Assembly: GCA_947454955.1 (NCBI GenBank)
Contig: CANGLW010000021.1
Span: forward strand, 1-35,722
DNA length: 35,722 nt
From: Comamonadaceae bacterium
GTDB taxonomy: Bacteria > Pseudomonadota > Gammaproteobacteria > Burkholderiales > Burkholderiaceae_C
Reading direction: 5' to 3'
The notes beneath the pieces are model-generated. The model did not search any database. It was not told where the DNA came from and worked only from the letters and a program-made list of their open reading frames with translations. This document shows, piece after piece, positions 24,001 to 33,272 of this stretch (position 1 is the first letter of the stretch; each line of letters opens with the position of its first letter). Both the position numbers and the translations under genes were made by a program.

Positions 24001-24024
24001 CATGGCTCGGGTGTATGCTGGGTC

Positions 24025-25650
24025 ATGGTCGACACCCCCGCCAGCGCCCTGACCGGCCCAGCCAAACTCAGTCGCTTGCGCCTGCGGCCGGTGGGCATCG
24101 ACACCTACCACGAGAACGTGGCCTACCTGCACCGTGACTGCGAGGTCTACCGGGCTGAGGGTTTCAAAGCCCTGTCGAAAATTCAGCTGCACTTGAACGG
24201 CAACAGCATCTTGGCCACCCTCAATGTGGTGGACGACACGCGCATCGTTGACTGCAACGAGGTGGGTTTGTCCAAGTCGGCCTACCTGCAACTGCGCCAA
24301 CTCAGCTGCCCGCCCAGCGCGCTGACCTGTCCAAGCAGCCCCGATGAAGAAGTGGTGATGGTCACCATCGGGCAGGCCGAGCCACCCGCGTCCATGGGGG
24401 CGCTGCAAAGAAAAATCATGGGTGAGCGCATGACCCAGGATGACCTGCAGGCCATCGTGCACGACATCGCGCAGCACAAGTATTCCAAGATTGAGCTCAG
24501 CGCTTTTTTGGTGGCCACCAACCGCGATGAACTCGATCGCGAAGAGGTGTTCTTCCTCACCCAAGCCATGGTGCAAGCCGGGCGGCGCCTGGACTGGCAC
24601 GAACCCATGGTGGTCGACAAGCATTGCATAGGCGGCATTCCGGGCAACCGCACCTCGATGCTGGTGGTGCCCATCGTGGCAGCGCACGGTTTGCTTTGCC
24701 CCAAAACATCGTCGCGCGCCATCACCTCGCCAGCCGGCACGGCCGACACCATGGAGGTGCTGGCCAAGGTGGAGCTGCCGATTGATGAGCTGCATGACAT
24801 CGTGCGCCGTCACCGCGCCTGCCTGGCTTGGGGCGGCACCTCCAACCTCTCACCGGCCGATGATGTGCTGATCTCGGTGGAGCGCCCTTTGTCGCTGGAC
24901 GCACCGGGGCAAATGGTGGCTTCGATCTTGTCGAAAAAAGTAGCGGCGGGCTCCACCCACTTGGTGCTCGATATTCCCATCGGGCCGAGTGCCAAAGTAC
25001 GGTCCATGCCCGAGGCGCAACGCCTGCGCCGTTTGTTCGAGTACGTGGCGGGCCGCATGAACTTGGCGATCGATGTGGTCATCACCGACGGGCGCCAGCC
25101 CATTGGCTTAGGCATCGGCCCGGTGCTTGAAGCGCGCGATGTGATGCAGGTGCTGGAAAACGACCCCGCCGCCCCGATGGACCTGCGCCAAAAAGCGCTG
25201 CGCTTGGCTGGGCGCATGATCGAGTTTGACCCTGATGTGCGCGGTGGTGATGGCTTTGCGATTGCCCGCGACATCCTGGATTCGGGCCGCGCACTGGCCA
25301 AAATGAACGACCTCATCCAGGCGCAAGGCAGCGCTGGTTTTGACCACCACCACCCCAGCCTCGCGCCCCTGTGCTTGGAAGTCAACGCCCCACGCAGCGG
25401 CATGGTGACCGGCATCGACAACCTGCAGCTCGCACGCATTGCACGCTTGGCCGGTGCGCCCAAAATCAGCAACGCGGGGGTGGACTTGTGCCACCAACTT
25501 GGCAGCGAGGTGCAAGCAGGCGAGGTGCTCTACCGCGTGTACGCAGCCTACCCGGCCGACCTGGCCTTTGCCCAGCAAGCGGTGGGCAAGTCCGACGGCT
25601 ACACCCTGGGCGAAGCGGTGGATTTGCCGCATGTGTTTGTGGAGTTTTGA
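24025..25650 (+). CDS. AMP phosphorylase / thymidine-phosphorylase-like protein
   Basis: A 541-residue member of the nucleoside phosphorylase family that has an extra N-terminal domain (about 1-95), like archaeal AMP phosphorylase (DeoA type) and the bacterial 'putative thymidine phosphorylase' group. The catalytic core shows [66 protein letters not shown] and a C-terminal [15 protein letters not shown]. By family knowledge it may cleave AMP with phosphate to adenine and ribose 1,5-bisphosphate, or cleave pyrimidine nucleosides. Its stop overlaps the next start (TGATG), tying it to a PRPP-synthetase-like protein and favouring a ribose-phosphate role. Confidence 0.85.
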   Translation: MVDTPASALTGPAKLSRLRLRPVGIDTYHENVAYLHRDCEVYRAEGFKALSKIQLHLNGNSILATLNVVDDTRIVDCNEVGLSKSAYLQLRQLSCPPSALTCPSSPDEEVVMVTIGQAEPPASMGALQRKIMGERMTQDDLQAIVHDIAQHKYSKIELSAFLVATNRDELDREEVFFLTQAMVQAGRRLDWHEPMVVDKHCIGGIPGNRTSMLVVPIVAAHGLLCPKTSSRAITSPAGTADTMEVLAKVELPIDELHDIVRRHRACLAWGGTSNLSPADDVLISVERPLSLDAPGQMVASILSKKVAAGSTHLVLDIPIGPSAKVRSMPEAQRLRRLFEYVAGRMNLAIDVVITDGRQPIGLGIGPVLEARDVMQVLENDPAAPMDLRQKALRLAGRMIEFDPDVRGGDGFAIARDILDSGRALAKMNDLIQAQGSAGFDHHHPSLAPLCLEVNAPRSGMVTGIDNLQLARIARLAGAPKISNAGVDLCHQLGSEVQAGEVLYRVYAAYPADLAFAQQAVGKSDGYTLGEAVDLPHVFVEF

Positions 25651-26564
25651 TGCTGCTGCACTTTGAACCCCCCGTCCCACGCACCGATGCCAAAGCCTTG
25701 CGCTTGGACACACCCGCGCAAAACTTTGCACGGGCGGCGGGCTTGTGGTCCAGCCCCATCGTGCAGCACTGGTTCCCGGACGGCGAAATCAAGCTCAAGC
25801 TGCCGCCCAACTTGCCGGCAGAGGTGGTGATTTACTGCTCGCTGCACCAGCCCAACGACAAGCTGGTCGCGCTCTTGCTGGCCGCCCGCACCGCGCGCGC
25901 ACTGGGTGCCAAGCACCTCACCTTGGTGGCGCCTTACCTGGCCTACATGCGCCAGGACATGGCGTTCAGCCCAGGCGAGGTGGTGAGCCAACAGGTGGTG
26001 GGCCGCTTTCTGGCGGATTTGTTCGATGCGCTCATCACCGTTGACCCACATTTGCACCGCGTTTCTCGCTTGCAAGATGCGGTGCCGGTGCGCCAGGTGC
26101 AAGTGCTCAGTGCTGCAACGCTGTTGGCCGACCATGTGGCCGCGCACGTTGCCAAGCCTTTGTTGCTCGGGCCGGATGAAGAGTCTTGGCAATGGGTGAG
26201 CAAAGCTGCGCACCAACACGGCTTGGGCTTTGCGGTGTGCAACAAAATTCGCCGTGGTGACCAGGACGTGCAAATCACCCTGCCACCTATGGATTTTTCA
26301 GGCCGCAACGTGGTGCTGATGGACGATGTGGCCAGCAGCGGCCACACCCTGGCGCAGGCTGCGCGCATGGCTTTGGCAGCCGGTGCGGCCAAGGTGCATG
26401 TGGCCGTGACACACGCGCTCATGGCCGACGACGCACACCTGCTGATGGCCAAGGCGGGCATTGATCAGATCTGGAGCAGCAACAGCATCGTGCACCCCAG
26501 CAATGTGCTGAGCTTGGCGCCTTTGCTCACCCAGGGTTTGCGTCAGATTTATAAGCTGGCCTGA
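25650..26564 (+). CDS. Ribose-phosphate pyrophosphokinase-like protein
   Basis: A 304-residue homologue of PRPP synthetase with two phosphoribosyltransferase-fold halves. WFPDGEIKLKLP and APYLAYMRQDMAFSPGEVVSQQ correspond to the FxDGE and RQD regions of Prs. VDPHLHR is the metal-binding segment, and VVLMDDVASSGHTL is the PRPP-binding loop. The loop KIRRGDQDV replaces the usual KxR region, and the protein is clearly divergent from housekeeping Prs, so a changed substrate is possible. It is translationally coupled to the AMP-phosphorylase-like gene. Its 3' end overlaps the convergent MFS gene by 38 bases. Confidence 0.85.
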   Translation: MLLHFEPPVPRTDAKALRLDTPAQNFARAAGLWSSPIVQHWFPDGEIKLKLPPNLPAEVVIYCSLHQPNDKLVALLLAARTARALGAKHLTLVAPYLAYMRQDMAFSPGEVVSQQVVGRFLADLFDALITVDPHLHRVSRLQDAVPVRQVQVLSAATLLADHVAAHVAKPLLLGPDEESWQWVSKAAHQHGLGFAVCNKIRRGDQDVQITLPPMDFSGRNVVLMDDVASSGHTLAQAARMALAAGAAKVHVAVTHALMADDAHLLMAKAGIDQIWSSNSIVHPSNVLSLAPLLTQGLRQIYKLA

Positions 26565-27744
26565 GCCGCCAGGCCAGCTGCGCGCCACCCCCCACCACCG
26601 CGCCCACCAACCAAAACACCACCGACACCCCAACGGCCGCACCCAGCGTGCCAAACAGCAGGGGCATGACCACGCTTGAGCCATTGAGTGACATGAGCCG
26701 CAGCGCCAGCGCCTCGCCGTGTCGGTGCGCCGGGGTGATCTGGTGCAAGGTGCTCATGATCATCGGCTGCACCGAGCCCAGCACCAAGCCCAACAACACC
26801 GAGCACAAGCCCATGGTCAGCGGCGTGGGCATCAATGGGTAGACCGCAAACAAAGCGGCAGTGAGCAACATCGAGCCGGTGATGACCACATGCTCGCGCA
26901 GGTGCGAAGCCACCAAAGGCAGGGCCATGCGCACCAGTGCTGCAGACACCGCGAACACGCCCAGCAAGGTGCCGATGGTCGAAGCGTCATACCCGCGCTC
27001 ATGGCTGATGACCGGCACCACAAAGGTGTGCACGTCCCAACACGAAGACAAAAACCAATTCACCAGCAGCAAGCGGCGCAACATGGGCTCACGCAGCAAG
27101 TCCCACACGCGGCGCGGGCCCTCGTCCACCTCATGCGTGGGCAACTCTTGGGTGTGGCGCACCCACCACCAGCTCCACAGTGGCAGCACCGCCATGAGCA
27201 AAAACGCGGCGCGAAAACCGGTCACATCGCCTTTGACGCCACCCAGCCACACACCAGCGTGGTCAATCAACAAGCCCGCGACAAACGGGCCTAAAAAATT
27301 GGAAAACGCCGGGCCAATCGCCAACCAACTGAACACCACCTTGAGTTCGGTGGCGTCTTGCGCAGCGCGTCCGGCGTGGCGCTGCAAAGCAATCGACGCT
27401 GCACCCGTGGCGCCACCGGTGCACAGCGCAGCCACACACAGCGCCCAAAATTCTGCAAACACCAAAGCCACCGCTGTGCCCAGCACCGCGGCCAACACCG
27501 CCCAGGCCACTGGGCGCTTCACGCCCACGCGGTCGGTGTAGCGGCCGGCGGGCAATGCCAGAAACACTTGCGTGAGTGCAAACAGCGACAAGAGCACACC
27601 CAACGACAAAGCGCTGTAACCCTGCTTGAGCGCAAGCAGAGGTGCAGCCATGCGCATGCCAGCCATGCCTGCGTGCAGGCAAATTTGACCGGCGATCAAA
27701 CGGGCAATCAGGTCGCGGGTTTTGGAACGGCGGTTGGCGCTCAA
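26527..27744 (-). CDS. MFS transporter
   Basis: A 405-residue major facilitator superfamily protein with about twelve hydrophobic helices. The loop-2/3 motif appears as ALPAGRYTDRVGVKRP (about 64-80). A charged central loop lies near 195-215 (HTQELPTHEVDEGPRR). The substrate is unknown; it resembles drug or metabolite exporters. It starts 6 bases after the rmuC stop, so it belongs to the same transcript. Its last codons run antisense to the end of the PRPP-synthetase-like gene. Confidence 0.85.
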   Translation of the reverse strand: MSANRRSKTRDLIARLIAGQICLHAGMAGMRMAAPLLALKQGYSALSLGVLLSLFALTQVFLALPAGRYTDRVGVKRPVAWAVLAAVLGTAVALVFAEFWALCVAALCTGGATGAASIALQRHAGRAAQDATELKVVFSWLAIGPAFSNFLGPFVAGLLIDHAGVWLGGVKGDVTGFRAAFLLMAVLPLWSWWWVRHTQELPTHEVDEGPRRVWDLLREPMLRRLLLVNWFLSSCWDVHTFVVPVISHERGYDASTIGTLLGVFAVSAALVRMALPLVASHLREHVVITGSMLLTAALFAVYPLMPTPLTMGLCSVLLGLVLGSVQPMIMSTLHQITPAHRHGEALALRLMSLNGSSVVMPLLFGTLGAAVGVSVVFWLVGAVVGGGAQLAWRLRPAYKSDANPG

Positions 27745-27750
27745 ACCGGT

Positions 27751-29202
27751 TTACTCGGGCTTGTCCGCTGCGTCCTTGGGACCGAGCTCAAGGTCTGCGC
27801 CATCCAAAGATTCCAAGGGCAACAGCGCTTTGGCTTGTGGCTCGGGCAAGGCCTGCACCTGGCGCAAAGCGCGGTCCATGGCGCGGCTGCGGGTGTGGGC
27901 ACTGTCGATGGTGTTGAGCACGGTTTGGGTTTGCGCCTTGACCTTGGCCAGCACATCGCCAAACTTGCCAAACTCGGTCTTGACCGCGCCCAGCACCTGC
28001 CACACCTCGCTGGAACGCTTCTCCAAAGCCAGGGTGCGAAAACCCATTTGCAGCGAGCTGAGCATGGCGAGCAAGGTGGTGGGGCCAGCCAGGGTGATGC
28101 GGTGATCGCGCTGCAGCGATTCCATCAAGCCCGGGCGGCGCAGCACCTCGGCGTACAGCCCTTCGGTAGGCAAAAACAAAATCGCGAAGTCGGTGGTGTA
28201 CGGAGGCTCCACGTACTTCTCGGCGATCGACTTGGCTTCTAAGCGGATGCGTGCCTCCAGGGCTTTGGCCGCTGCGTCTGCCGCAGGTGCATCGGCGCGG
28301 CCTTGGGCATCGAGCAAACGCTCGTAATCTTCATTCGGAAACTTCGCATCGATAGGCAGCCACAAGGGTTGGCCGTCGTCTGACTTGCCCGGCAAACGCA
28401 CCGCGAAGTCCACCACATGCTTGCTGCCCGGGCGTGTGGGAATTTGCGTGGCGTACTGATCGGGCACAAACATTTGTTCGAGCAAACCAGCCAGTTGTGC
28501 CTCGCCAAACATACCGCGGGTTTTGACATTGGAGAGCAAGTGCTTCAAGTCGCCCACACCCGCGGCCAGGGTTTGCATTTCACCCAAGCCTTTGTGCACT
28601 TGCTCAAGCCGGTCAGCCACTTGCTTGAAGCTCTCGCCCAAACGTGCGTGCAGCGTGGCTTGCAGTTTTTCGTCCACCGTGGCGCGCATTTCATCGAGCT
28701 TGGTGGCGTTGTTGCTTTGCAGTTGGGTCAGCTGGGCTTCCAGGGTTTGACGCACCTCTTGCAAGCGGCGTGCATTGCTTTCACTCAGGTCGGTCAGCTG
28801 GCGCGCCAGCGTGTCGGAGAGTGTTTTTTGCAGCAGGGTGAGCTGCTGCCCAAAGGCGTCAATTTGCGTGTTTTGCGTGCGCGTGGCCTCAGCACTTTGC
28901 TGCACCAAGCCTTGCTGAAAGGTGGCGAGGTTTTGCGTGAGTTCCAAGCGTGAGGTACGCGCGCTCTCGCCAACTTCAGCGCGCAGTTGCACGGCGAGTT
29001 GGTCCAATCGCTCCCCGGTGCGCAAGACCTCCGACTGCAACACAGCTTGCTGCGTCAAGGCCTGTTGCATGTGCGCTGCGAGTTGCTCACGCATCGCAGC
29101 ATCACCCTCTCGCCCAGACCGGACCACGCGCAGCAAGGCCAGCATGAGCACCACGCTCACGCCACCCAGCAACAACAAAAGGACCGGCGAGAAATCAGCC
29201 AT
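27751..29202 (-). CDS. rmuC: DNA recombination protein RmuC
   Basis: A 483-residue RmuC protein, which limits recombination at inverted repeats in E. coli. It begins with a membrane helix (about 6-28, PVLLLLLGGVSVVLMLALL), then a long coiled-coil region (about 35-210, Gln/Leu-rich). The nuclease-like domain (about 230-430) includes GMFGEAQLAGLLEQM, VVDFAVRLPG, LPIDAKFPNEDYERLL and FLPTEGLYAEVLRRPGL. The D-A-K triad in IDAKFP fits a PD-(D/E)xK core. ATG 29202 lies 8 bases after the preceding stop, so it belongs to the minus-strand operon. Confidence 0.94.
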   Translation of the reverse strand: MADFSPVLLLLLGGVSVVLMLALLRVVRSGREGDAAMREQLAAHMQQALTQQAVLQSEVLRTGERLDQLAVQLRAEVGESARTSRLELTQNLATFQQGLVQQSAEATRTQNTQIDAFGQQLTLLQKTLSDTLARQLTDLSESNARRLQEVRQTLEAQLTQLQSNNATKLDEMRATVDEKLQATLHARLGESFKQVADRLEQVHKGLGEMQTLAAGVGDLKHLLSNVKTRGMFGEAQLAGLLEQMFVPDQYATQIPTRPGSKHVVDFAVRLPGKSDDGQPLWLPIDAKFPNEDYERLLDAQGRADAPAADAAAKALEARIRLEAKSIAEKYVEPPYTTDFAILFLPTEGLYAEVLRRPGLMESLQRDHRITLAGPTTLLAMLSSLQMGFRTLALEKRSSEVWQVLGAVKTEFGKFGDVLAKVKAQTQTVLNTIDSAHTRSRAMDRALRQVQALPEPQAKALLPLESLDGADLELGPKDAADKPE

Positions 29203-29210
29203 GCTATGAA

Positions 29211-30194
29211 TTACGCAGCAAGCACCTCAGGGTTCAAGGGGGTGATAGGCTTGTTGGTTGTCAAGTACGCAATCAGGTTGTCAGCCGCCAAGTTGGCCAT
29301 GGCCAAGCGGGTGGGCACGCTCGAACTCGCGATGTGCGGAGTCAAGACCACATTAGGCACGGTCAGCAAATCAGGGTGCACCGAGGGCTCGCCTTCAAAC
29401 ACATCCAAACCTGCCGCGGCAATTTGTTGGTTCTTCAAGGCTGCTGCCAAAGCGGCGTCATCCACAATACCCCCGCGCGCGATGTTGACCAGCGTGGCAG
29501 TGGGTTTCATTTGCGCAAGCTCTGCCGCACCAATGGTGTGGTGCGAAGCAGCCGAGTACGGCAGCACCAGCACCAGGTGATCCGCAGTTTTGAGCAACTC
29601 TTCTTTGCTCACATAGCGGGCTTTGCACTCGGTCTCGAGTTCAGCCGAGAGACGTGAACGGTTGTGATAAATCACGTTCATGCCAAAGCCGTGCGCGCCG
29701 CGCTTGGCAATGCCCTGGCCAATGCGGCCCATGCCCAAAATGCCCAAGGTGGCACCGTGGATGTCGGAGCCGGCGAACATGTCGTAGCTCCACTTGGTCC
29801 ACTTACCGGCGCGCAGGTAATGCTCGCTCTCGGTCATGCGGCGGGCGGTGGCCATCAGCAAGGCAAAGCCAAAGTCGGCGGTGGTTTCGGTCAACACATC
29901 GGGGGTGTTGGTGGCCAGCACGCCGCGCGCGGTCATGGCGGGAACGTCGAAGTTGTTGTAACCCACGGCCATGTTGGCGCAGATTTTCAAATGCGGTGCA
30001 GCGGCGAGCACCTCGGCGTCAATGCGGTCGCTGCCGGTGGTGAAGGCACCGACTTTGTCGGCGAGTCGGCGGGCCAATTCGGCTTTGGACCAGGTCTCAT
30101 CGGCCTGGTTGGATTCAACATCGAAGTGCTGCGACAAACGCGCGATGGTTTCAGGGAACACAGCGCGGGCAACAAGAATTTTGGGTTTGCTCAT
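29211..30194 (-). CDS. D-2-hydroxyacid dehydrogenase (GhrB-like)
   Basis: A 327-residue NAD(P)-dependent dehydrogenase, probably a glyoxylate/hydroxypyruvate reductase or related 2-ketoacid reductase. The Rossmann motif GMGRIG is at 154-159. The catalytic Arg240 (NIARGG), Glu269 (FEGEP) and His287 (TPHIAS) are all present, and the substrate-loop segment MAVGYNNFD is near 75-83. The exact substrate is not certain. Its neighbours (nitroreductase upstream, rmuC downstream) give no pathway hint. Confidence 0.9.
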   Translation of the reverse strand: MSKPKILVARAVFPETIARLSQHFDVESNQADETWSKAELARRLADKVGAFTTGSDRIDAEVLAAAPHLKICANMAVGYNNFDVPAMTARGVLATNTPDVLTETTADFGFALLMATARRMTESEHYLRAGKWTKWSYDMFAGSDIHGATLGILGMGRIGQGIAKRGAHGFGMNVIYHNRSRLSAELETECKARYVSKEELLKTADHLVLVLPYSAASHHTIGAAELAQMKPTATLVNIARGGIVDDAALAAALKNQQIAAAGLDVFEGEPSVHPDLLTVPNVVLTPHIASSSVPTRLAMANLAADNLIAYLTTNKPITPLNPEVLAA

Positions 30195-30225
30195 GGTGAT
30201 TTTTTAGTGAGGTTCGTCGAAAAAA

Positions 30226-30924
30226 TTAAGACAGCCAGTGGGTGAACTCAGCGGCTGGCACACGCGGGGTGTGGAAGGTGTTGACCTTGTCGGACGCATC
30301 GGCATAACCCAGGGCCATGCCGCAGACCAGCATCTCGTTGTCTTGCGCGCCGATGTGCGGCAAGATGATTTTGGCAAAGCCGTTCCAGGCCGCTTGCGGG
30401 CAGGTGTGCAAGCCATAAGCGCGCGCGGCCAGCATGATGTTTTGCAGGAACATGCCGTAGTCCACCAGCGAGCCGCGGCCCATCACTTTGTCCAGCGTGA
30501 ACATGAGGCCCACCGGTGCGTCGAAAAATTTGTAGTTGCGCTGGTGCTGGGCGTGCATGGCGTCTTTGTCGCCCTTGCCGATGCCCAACAAGCCATAGAG
30601 GCTCCAGCCGTTTTCGCGGCGACGGTCAATGTAGGGGCTCACCCATTTTTCAGGGTAGTAGTCGTATTCTTCGCGGTACTCAGCAGCCAGCTCGGGGTTG
30701 GCGCGAATGGCGTCGTGCGCGGCGCAGACCTTGGTCACCAAGTCGTTACGGCTTTGGCCTTGCAACACATAGACCTTCCAGGGCTGGGTGTTGGTGCCCG
30801 AGGGCGAGCGCGCGCTGAGTTGCAGCAGGTCTTCGAGCACCTGGCGCGGCACCTCTTGCTGGGTGAAGGCGCGCGCCGACATGCGCGTGTTGATGGCGTC
30901 GATCAAAGACAGGGGCGTGGTCAA
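30226..30924 (-). CDS. Nitroreductase family flavoprotein
   Basis: A 232-residue FMN-dependent NAD(P)H oxidoreductase of the nitroreductase family. The start RMSARAFTQQEVP carries the phosphate-binding Arg-Ser-Arg-like element (MSARAF), and SARSPSGTNTQPWKVYV is the conserved FMN-binding loop. GRGSLVDYGMFLQNIMLAARAYGLHTCPQAAW forms the C-terminal flavin site. Such enzymes reduce nitroaromatics, quinones or enones; the natural substrate is unknown. Its start overlaps the thioesterase stop by 4 bases. Confidence 0.9.
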   Translation of the reverse strand: MTTPLSLIDAINTRMSARAFTQQEVPRQVLEDLLQLSARSPSGTNTQPWKVYVLQGQSRNDLVTKVCAAHDAIRANPELAAEYREEYDYYPEKWVSPYIDRRRENGWSLYGLLGIGKGDKDAMHAQHQRNYKFFDAPVGLMFTLDKVMGRGSLVDYGMFLQNIMLAARAYGLHTCPQAAWNGFAKIILPHIGAQDNEMLVCGMALGYADASDKVNTFHTPRVPAAEFTHWLS

Positions 30925-31391
30925 AGCAAAGTCTCCAAAGTGGTTTTGAGTTGTGAGGGAAGCGGCACGGGGCGGCGGGTTTGCCGGTCCACGTACACAT
31001 GCACAAAATGGCCTTGGGCCGCAGCAGTAGGCGCGCCTTGTTCAAACAGACCCACCTCGTAGCGCACGCTGGTGTTGCCCAGTTTGGCCACGCGGATGCC
31101 AGCCTCGATGGTCTGCGGAAACGCCAAGGGCGCGAAGTAATTGCACTGGGTTTCAATCACCAGGCCGATGGTGCTGCCAGCGTGGATGTCCAGCGCGCCC
31201 TGCTCGATCAAATGGGCGTTCACCGCGGTGTCAAACCAGCTGTAGTAAACAACATTGTTCACGTGGCCATACACATCGTTGTCCATCCAACGGGTGGTGA
31301 TGGGGCGCCAGACGCGGTAGTGGCTGCGGTCGTGCGCTTGGGGCTTGGGCGCGGGGGTTGAAGTCACGGGGGAATTCTTGGGGGTGTTCAT
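30921..31391 (-). CDS. Hotdog-fold acyl-CoA thioesterase
   Basis: A 156-residue 4-hydroxybenzoyl-CoA/YbgC-like thioesterase. It shows the catalytic stretch TTRWMDNDVYGHVNNVVYYSWFDTAVN, with the active Asp in the D-x-D-x-x-x-H-V-N-N motif, followed by IETQCNYFAPLAF and a strand pair up to the C-terminus. A disordered Pro/Ser N-terminal stretch of about 20 residues precedes the domain. ATG 31391 is preferred over 31448. It hydrolyses short- or medium-chain acyl-CoA; specificity is unknown. It is coupled by 4 bases to the nitroreductase gene. Confidence 0.88.
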   Translation of the reverse strand: MNTPKNSPVTSTPAPKPQAHDRSHYRVWRPITTRWMDNDVYGHVNNVVYYSWFDTAVNAHLIEQGALDIHAGSTIGLVIETQCNYFAPLAFPQTIEAGIRVAKLGNTSVRYEVGLFEQGAPTAAAQGHFVHVYVDRQTRRPVPLPSQLKTTLETLL

Positions 31392-31444
31392 AAGCTCAAG
31401 CCCCTGATTCTGCCAGTGCGCCACGCCACGCTGGGTTAGCAGTG

Positions 31445-32398
31445 TCACGCATGCTGCGCCTCACGCGCAGCGGCCAGGCGAACCTGCCAACGCTGCCAGT
31501 AGTGGTGCGCCACGCGGTAGGTGTTGAGTTGCACCTGCACGGTGTCCGTCAGGTCTACCCCGTAGCCTCCACCCATGCACAGGGCTGCGGGCAACTGCTT
31601 TTGAAAACACCAGTCCAGCACCCGCCGGTCGCGGGCCTCCAGGCCATCGAAACTGAGTTTGAGGCGCCCCAAACGGTCGCCCTCGTGCGGGTCGGCACCG
31701 GCCAGGTACAACACCAGGTCAGGCTCAAAACGGGCTTCAAGCGCCATCAGGGCTTGCTCGAGCGCTTCCAAATACATAGCGTCGCCCGTGCCGTCGGGCA
31801 GCGCGATGTCCAGGTCGCTGCTTTCTTTGCGAAAAGGGAAATTCTTCTCGCCGTGGATGGACAAGGTGAAGACGCTCGGGTCGTTCGCAAAAATGCGTGC
31901 CGTGCCGTTGCCTTGGTGCACATCCAGGTCGATCACCGCCACCTTCAAAGGCTGGCGCTGCAAGCGGCCCCGCTCGGCCTGCATCAGGCGCGCGGCCACC
32001 GCACAGTCGTTGAACACGCAAAAGCCCCCGCCCTGGTCGGCATAGGCGTGGTGGGTGCCGCCTGCCAGGTTGGCGGCCACGCCTTGGGCCAGAGCCACCC
32101 GGGCCGCCGCCACCGTGGCCCCGGCCGAGCGGCGGGAGCGCTCCACCATGGCCGGGCTCCATGGAAAACCAATCTCGCGCTGCTGTGCCGCGCTCAACTG
32201 CCCCTGGGCCACGGCCTGGATGTAGGCCGGCGCATGGGCCAGGGCCAACTCGCCGTCACTGGCCGGTGGGGCTTCATGCAGGGTGATGCCCGGCAGGTCG
32301 CTGGCCAGTTTTTCCCGCAATAAGGCGTACTTGGCCATGGGGAAACGGTGCCCTTCAGGGAGCGGCAGCACGAAGTGGTCGGCGTAATACGCTTGCAT
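31445..32398 (-). CDS. Histone-deacetylase-family hydrolase
   Basis: A 317-residue class-II HDAC-like (AcuC/acetylpolyamine amidohydrolase) zinc enzyme. The catalytic pair is GGTHHAYADQGGGFCVFND (His116/His117). Zinc ligands are Asp159 and His161 (VIDLDVHQGNGT) and Asp236 (LAGADPHEGDRLG). The GGGYG active-site loop lies near residue 278. It would deacetylate proteins, polyamines or small amides. ATG 32398 gives the usual N-terminus (MQAYYADHFVLPLPEGHRFP). It is the first gene of the minus-strand run and diverges from phaP. Confidence 0.92.
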   Translation of the reverse strand: MQAYYADHFVLPLPEGHRFPMAKYALLREKLASDLPGITLHEAPPASDGELALAHAPAYIQAVAQGQLSAAQQREIGFPWSPAMVERSRRSAGATVAAARVALAQGVAANLAGGTHHAYADQGGGFCVFNDCAVAARLMQAERGRLQRQPLKVAVIDLDVHQGNGTARIFANDPSVFTLSIHGEKNFPFRKESSDLDIALPDGTGDAMYLEALEQALMALEARFEPDLVLYLAGADPHEGDRLGRLKLSFDGLEARDRRVLDWCFQKQLPAALCMGGGYGVDLTDTVQVQLNTYRVAHHYWQRWQVRLAAAREAQHA

Positions 32399-32463
32399 GA
32401 AAGCATTGTGACCCAGGGTTTGCGCAGGCTCAGAAACCGTGGGTTTTAGAACGCCACCTCTAA

Positions 32464-32543
32464 AAATGCTGCGTTGCAACAAAAAGTGCTTGCAAGGGGC
32501 TGGGTTATCCCTATAATTCGTTCTATGTTGCACCGCAGCATTT
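32464..32543. promoter_or_regulatory. Inverted 18-bp operator pair around the phaP promoter
   Basis: AAATGCTGCGTTGCAACA (32464-32481) matches the reverse complement of 32526-32543 at 17 of 18 positions. The first copy holds the palindrome GTTGCAAC. The two copies flank the promoter, the second lying just downstream of the start point. This fits repression by a PHB-responsive regulator such as PhaR, whose known sites contain TGC/GCA-rich sequence. Confidence 0.65.
32490..32517 (+). promoter_or_regulatory. phaP promoter
   Basis: A perfect TATAAT (32512-32517) lies 16 bases after TTGCAA (32490-32495). Transcription would begin near 32524, just before the second operator copy, leaving a leader of about 50 bases. 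Confidence 0.7.
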
Positions 32544-32572
32544 CTGTTTGTAACTTACTTTTGGAGTTAACT

Positions 32573-33115
32573 ATGATGACCGTTGAACAAGTGATGGCTT
32601 CCCACAAAGCTAACGTTGAGACCCTCTTCGGTCTGACCAACAAGGCTTTCCAAGGCGTTGAAAAGCTCGTCGAGCTGAACATGACCGCCTCTAAAGCTGC
32701 TCTGAACGAAGCCGCTGCCCAAACCAGCACCCTGCTGAGCGCCCGTGACGCCCAAGAACTGCTGGCTCTGCAAGCCAACATGTTCCAGCCCCTGGCTGAG
32801 AAGACCGCTTCTTATAGCCGTCACCTGTATGACATCACTTCCAGCACCACCGCTGAGTTCAGCAAAGCTGCTGAAGCCCAAGCCGCTGAAGCCCAGAAAG
32901 CTTTCATGAGCCTGGTGGACAACGCTGCCAAGAACGCCCCCGCTGGTTCCGAAACCGCTGTGGCCGTGATGAAGAGCACCGTGGCTGCCGCCAACAACGC
33001 CCTGGAATCTGTGCAAAAAGCTGTCAAGCAAGCCACCGACCTGGTCGAGTCCAACATCAGCGCCGTGGCTGCCCAAGCCACTGAAGTGACCAAAACCACT
33101 TCTAAAAAGCGTTAA
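32573..33115 (+). CDS. phaP: Phasin, PHB granule-associated protein
   Basis: A 180-residue PhaP-family phasin that coats polyhydroxybutyrate granules and controls their size and number. It is Ala-rich and almost wholly helical, with the family start [36 protein letters not shown] and repeated amphipathic stretches; the C-terminus is Lys/Thr/Arg-rich. GGAG lies 6 bases before ATG 32573. Codon use is strongly biased to preferred codons, as expected of an abundant protein. It is controlled by the operator pair upstream and diverges from the HDAC-family gene. Confidence 0.94.
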   Translation: MMTVEQVMASHKANVETLFGLTNKAFQGVEKLVELNMTASKAALNEAAAQTSTLLSARDAQELLALQANMFQPLAEKTASYSRHLYDITSSTTAEFSKAAEAQAAEAQKAFMSLVDNAAKNAPAGSETAVAVMKSTVAAANNALESVQKAVKQATDLVESNISAVAAQATEVTKTTSKKR

Positions 33116-33139
33116 TCCATTTGTTGTATCTGGGCGAAT

Positions 33140-33164
33140 GTTGGTGTGAATTTTTCACGCCAAC
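33140..33164. other. 10-bp perfect hairpin downstream of phaP
   Basis: GTTGGTGTGA (33140-33149) pairs with TCACGCCAAC (33155-33164), with one G-U, around a 5-base loop. No T-run follows. It may protect the phaP mRNA 3' end or be a processing site, since the true terminator is 110 bases further on. Confidence 0.5.
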
Positions 33165-33272
33165 AAGGGAAAACCCTGATACAATTCACATCATCGGCAG
33201 ACGTTGAAAAACACTGCCCACTGATTGTCTCCTCGGGTCCTTTCGAAACCATCGTGGTTCAGGGATCCCTTC

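Noticed and set aside
27358-28242. Plus-strand 294-aa open frame
   Set aside because: Shadow of the MFS transporter and rmuC coding sequences; composition is His/Gln-rich as in antisense frames.
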